In this document: positions 12,504 through 13,556 of the stretch, piece after piece
Numbering within the stretch: position 1 is the first letter of the stretch
Layout: every line of letters begins with the position of its first letter
Origin: CAZLBV01 sp964557845
Lineage (GTDB): Bacteria > Acidobacteriota > Aminicenantia > Aminicenantales > Aminicenantaceae
Assembly (NCBI GenBank): GCA_964557845.1
Contig: CAZLBV010000210.1
Location: 1-13,556 of the forward strand
Length of the DNA stretch: 13,556 nt
Direction of reading: 5' to 3'
The notes under the pieces: generated by a model
What the model was told of the DNA's origin: nothing
Databases searched by the model: none
Seen by the model: only the letters and a program-made list of their open reading frames with translations
Translations under genes and position numbers: made by a program

Positions 12504-13556
12504 ATGAATAAAAAAACAATCCTTTTTGTAACATTGGCCATGCTCTCATCCAGCATCTTACAGACTCAAGAAATCAGGGAGCCAGTTTGGGCAGGGAAGT
12601 TCTATGACTCACGTCCCTCAATTCTTTCAGCCCAAATAGATGCATTTCTTGATAATGCCGCAAACATCGCTCATCCTTCCGGAGAAATCAAAGCGATCAT
12701 AGTCCCCCATGCCGGTTATATATATTCCGGGCAAGTTGCCGCCTTTGCCTACAGGCTTGTCCAGGGAAAACAATTTGATTCTGTTGTCATTCTTGGCACT
12801 TCCCATAGATACGGTTTTAAAGGGTGTTCCATTTATAGTAACGGAGGTTACAAAACTCCTCTTGGTATTACAGAAGTCGATCGGGCGCTTGCCAAAGAGA
12901 TATCCGTTAATTCGGGATTCAACTTCATCCCCCAGGCTCATTTACAAGAACATTCTATCGAAGTACAAATCCCTTTTATCCAAAAAGTTTTGCCAGAAGC
13001 GAAAATTGTTCCCGTTGTAGTTGGTTTTCCTTCAGAAAAAACCATAAACTCACTAGCCTATGCTCTGGAAAAAAGCCTGAAAGATAAAAAGGCTTTGGTC
13101 GTTGCTTCTACTGATATGTCGCATTTTTATCCGCATGAAAAAGCATCTGAGATCGATGGGAATACGATCTCTCTAATATCCTCCTTTAATTCTGGTGAAC
13201 TCATAGAACTCCTTGAGAAAGGAGAAAACATTATGTGCGGAGGAAGCGGGGTTGTAACTTCGCTTTTATATGCACGTAAAACCGGGGAAAGCAAAGTCCA
13301 AATCCTTCGCTACCAGGACTCTTCTCAATCTGGAGGCCCCGCATCGGAAGTCGTTGGTTACCTCTCGGCCGTCATTTACCACCCAGGATCGGCTCCGGCC
13401 TTTACCTTAAAATCCCAAGAAAAAACTGCCCTGGTTAGACTGGCGAGGGATGCCGTAACCAAATATATTATCGAAAAAGAAATAATATCCTATACCCCTG
13501 CAAATCCCCGGCTGCTAACCCAATGCGGTGCGTTTGTAACCCTAAAAAATCGCGGC
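12504..13556 (+). CDS. AmmeMemoRadiSam system protein: MEMO1-type domain fused to AMMECR1 domain (3' end missing)
   Basis: The frame starts at ATG 12504 and is still open at the window end after 351 codons. Residues about 24-295 are a MEMO1-family domain with all the metal-site residues expected from human MEMO1: H69 (PHAGY), H101 (TSHRYG), D204 and H207 (TDMSHFY) and C245 (MCGGSG), plus EHSIEVQ (149-155). From about residue 302 an AMMECR1 domain begins (ALVRLARDAV, then CGAFVTLKNRG). In bacteria these two families occur with a radical SAM enzyme as a three-part system whose chemistry is unknown; that enzyme would lie outside the window. The first 20 residues are basic then hydrophobic, like a signal sequence or anchor, but without a good signal-peptidase site. 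It is the only plus-strand gene here. Confidence 0.9.
   Translation, partial: MNKKTILFVTLAMLSSSILQTQEIREPVWAGKFYDSRPSILSAQIDAFLDNAANIAHPSGEIKAIIVPHAGYIYSGQVAAFAYRLVQGKQFDSVVILGTSHRYGFKGCSIYSNGGYKTPLGITEVDRALAKEISVNSGFNFIPQAHLQEHSIEVQIPFIQKVLPEAKIVPVVVGFPSEKTINSLAYALEKSLKDKKALVVASTDMSHFYPHEKASEIDGNTISLISSFNSGELIELLEKGENIMCGGSGVVTSLLYARKTGESKVQILRYQDSSQSGGPASEVVGYLSAVIYHPGSAPAFTLKSQEKTALVRLARDAVTKYIIEKEIISYTPANPRLLTQCGAFVTLKNRG

Noticed and set aside
12627..12941. Minus-strand open frame of 104 codons within the MEMO gene, and a plus-strand one at 12709-13020 in another frame
   Set aside because: Both lie within the well-supported MEMO1 domain coding sequence and have no recognisable content.

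Overview
The window looks like the chromosome of an uncultured, AT-leaning diderm bacterium. Diderm cell structure is supported by a lipid-transport MCE (Mla) operon, a LolB-like outer-membrane lipoprotein and an MCE protein with an outer-membrane barrel-like end. Gene order and protein style suggest an Acidobacteriota/Aminicenantota-like or deltaproteobacterial-type lineage. That placement is inference and weak. There are no mobile elements, CRISPR arrays or phage genes.

Layout. Everything from 1 to 12310 is on the minus strand, so transcription runs right to left. From the right: a 44-aa membrane peptide gene (12310-12176) with its own promoter; then a strong consensus promoter (12080-12052) heading a tight cluster: a 114-aa membrane protein with an internally duplicated motif, a LolB-like lipoprotein, ispE, tRNA-Gln(TTG), prs, rplY (bL25/Ctc) and pth. 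An interval of about 110 bp with two inverted repeats precedes rpsF-rpsR-rplI. A further promoter (6207-6178) precedes dnaB-mlaE-mlaF-mlaD-radA-yacL, which are mostly overlapping or closely spaced; the only sizeable gap is 161 bp before mlaD. yacL leaves the window on the left. On the right edge a divergent plus-strand gene, with its own promoter, encodes a MEMO1-type protein fused to the start of an AMMECR1 domain; it is cut by the window end.

How the genes fit together. The left half combines replication and recombination (DnaB, RadA) with a phospholipid transporter (MlaE permease, MlaF ATPase, MlaD bridge). The centre encodes translation factors (bS6, bS18, bL9, bL25, peptidyl-tRNA hydrolase, tRNA-Gln). 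The right combines nucleotide and isoprenoid precursor synthesis (Prs, IspE) with lipoprotein localisation. The order lolB-ispE-tRNA-Gln-prs-rplY-pth is also known from Pseudomonas-type genomes, so it is an old neighbourhood.

Most notable points: MlaD has a long helical region and a C-terminal beta-barrel-like domain, and no MlaA/B/C genes lie nearby, which suggests a one-protein trans-envelope bridge; the MEMO-AMMECR1 fusion has a hydrophobic N-terminus; the ispE stop codon lies inside the tRNA-Gln gene; three ribosomal proteins carry long acidic tails; and the rpsF leader could form alternative structures that involve its ribosome binding site.
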